64,000 nt of DNA from Coriaria nepalensis (Eukaryota; Streptophyta; Magnoliopsida; Cucurbitales; Coriariaceae). Where the stretch lies: contig CP114481.1 of NCBI GenBank assembly GCA_027186245.1, forward strand, positions 5,440,501 through 5,504,500, in the 5' to 3' direction. Shown here piece by piece: positions 63,541 to 64,000 of this stretch. Made by a program: the position numbers and the translations under genes. Under the pieces are notes generated by a model. That model was not told the origin of the DNA. It saw only the letters and a list, made by a program, of their open reading frames with translations, and made no database searches. The first letter of the stretch is position 1; every line of letters begins with the position of its first letter.

Positions 63541-64000
63541 AGTTAACATGCTAGCTCTATCAACTATATCAATCTCAACACCTTAATCTATTGTCATTAT
63601 CGTAGAAAGAGTACAACCATGAAAAATAGGATGAAGGACGGTTCATGTACCTGCACAAACACACACACAAGCAGGGGTGCCGCAGGAGAGCGAGAGGAAA
63701 TTGGAAAGGGAGAGCGAGAGAGCCATACGAGAAGGATTTTGAAAATAATATGCTCGGTATACAAGCCGTCTTCAAATCTCTCAGTCCATTAATTTTTTTA
63801 ATACACCTTTTTTATGTCATCCCTTCCTGCCGTTAGATTTGATCGAACGCCTTAAAAAGAGTACAGACGCGCAGGCATACAACATGCAGCATCCCAGCCG
63901 AACTTGGAAAAAAGGAGGCAAGAAGTATTATTACACTCCCAAAACTCCCGCCGAAGATTATTAATCAAACACATGCACGTTCCCTCAGTACTACCCCCCC
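63541..64000. other. End of window, no gene recognised
   Basis: Contains a short CACACACACA run at about 63660-63668 and purine-rich GAGAGCGAGAG tracts at 63687-63720. The final 120 bases are less AT-rich and could be the edge of a gene outside the window. Nothing more can be said. Confidence 0.4.

Overview
This window is nuclear DNA from a flowering plant, almost certainly a eudicot. It is AT-rich, has short exons with GT-AG introns, and carries plant-specific families: Ty1/copia and Ty3/gypsy retrotransposons, a PIF/Harbinger transposon, an endogenous caulimovirid, and a photosystem I subunit O relic. Three host genes look intact. They are a nicalin homologue in 14 exons on the minus strand (508-6175), a RuvB-like 1 AAA+ ATPase in 12 exons on the plus strand (15892-19014), and a single-exon F-box protein with a C-terminal hydrophobic segment (30785-31798). 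For the two multi-exon genes I placed every exon by reading splice sites and checking phase. The resulting 564 and 455 residue proteins match the usual family lengths.

Between the genes lies repeat-rich sequence. Nicalin intron 12 holds a 790 bp foldback element (1103-1892). Upstream of nicalin are a degenerate telomere-like array (6830-7450) and a tandem repeat of about 200-230 bp (7450-8160). From about 9040 to 14300 there is a scrambled endogenous pararetrovirus with pieces on both strands. A complete but decayed copia element with 295/289 bp LTRs spans 22461-27117. A 120-145 bp tandem repeat precedes the F-box gene.

From about 35.7 to 50.3 kb the window is a nest of transposons. A decayed PIF/Harbinger transposon on the minus strand (Myb-like ORF and DDE transposase) is split by a second copia element (35900-41237, perfect TGATC target duplication). 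Next to it is a third copia element whose 5' half (LTR, gag, protease, integrase; plus strand 46933-50273) and 3' half (RT, RNase H, LTR; minus strand 43695-45400) face opposite ways. Both outer LTR ends carry the same CTATA, as expected if one insertion was later broken by an inversion.

The last 12 kb holds gene debris. There is a leucine-rich-repeat scrap (51424-51566) and a psaO copy cut off in its third exon where gypsy LTR sequence begins (52248-52842). Two gypsy LTR-derived blocks and a ruined gag region follow (52843-57400). On the minus strand there is a chimeric pseudogene in which an exon like phosphatidylglycerophosphate synthase runs directly into SURF1-like sequence, with introns retained (58030-59418). 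The final 3 kb is simple and low-complexity repeat sequence.

I found no CRISPR array, rRNA, tRNA or operon-type system, and nothing I can defend as a wholly new functional system. The most unusual objects are the PGPS/SURF1 chimera, the inverted-halves copia element, the pararetrovirus mosaic and the truncated psaO.
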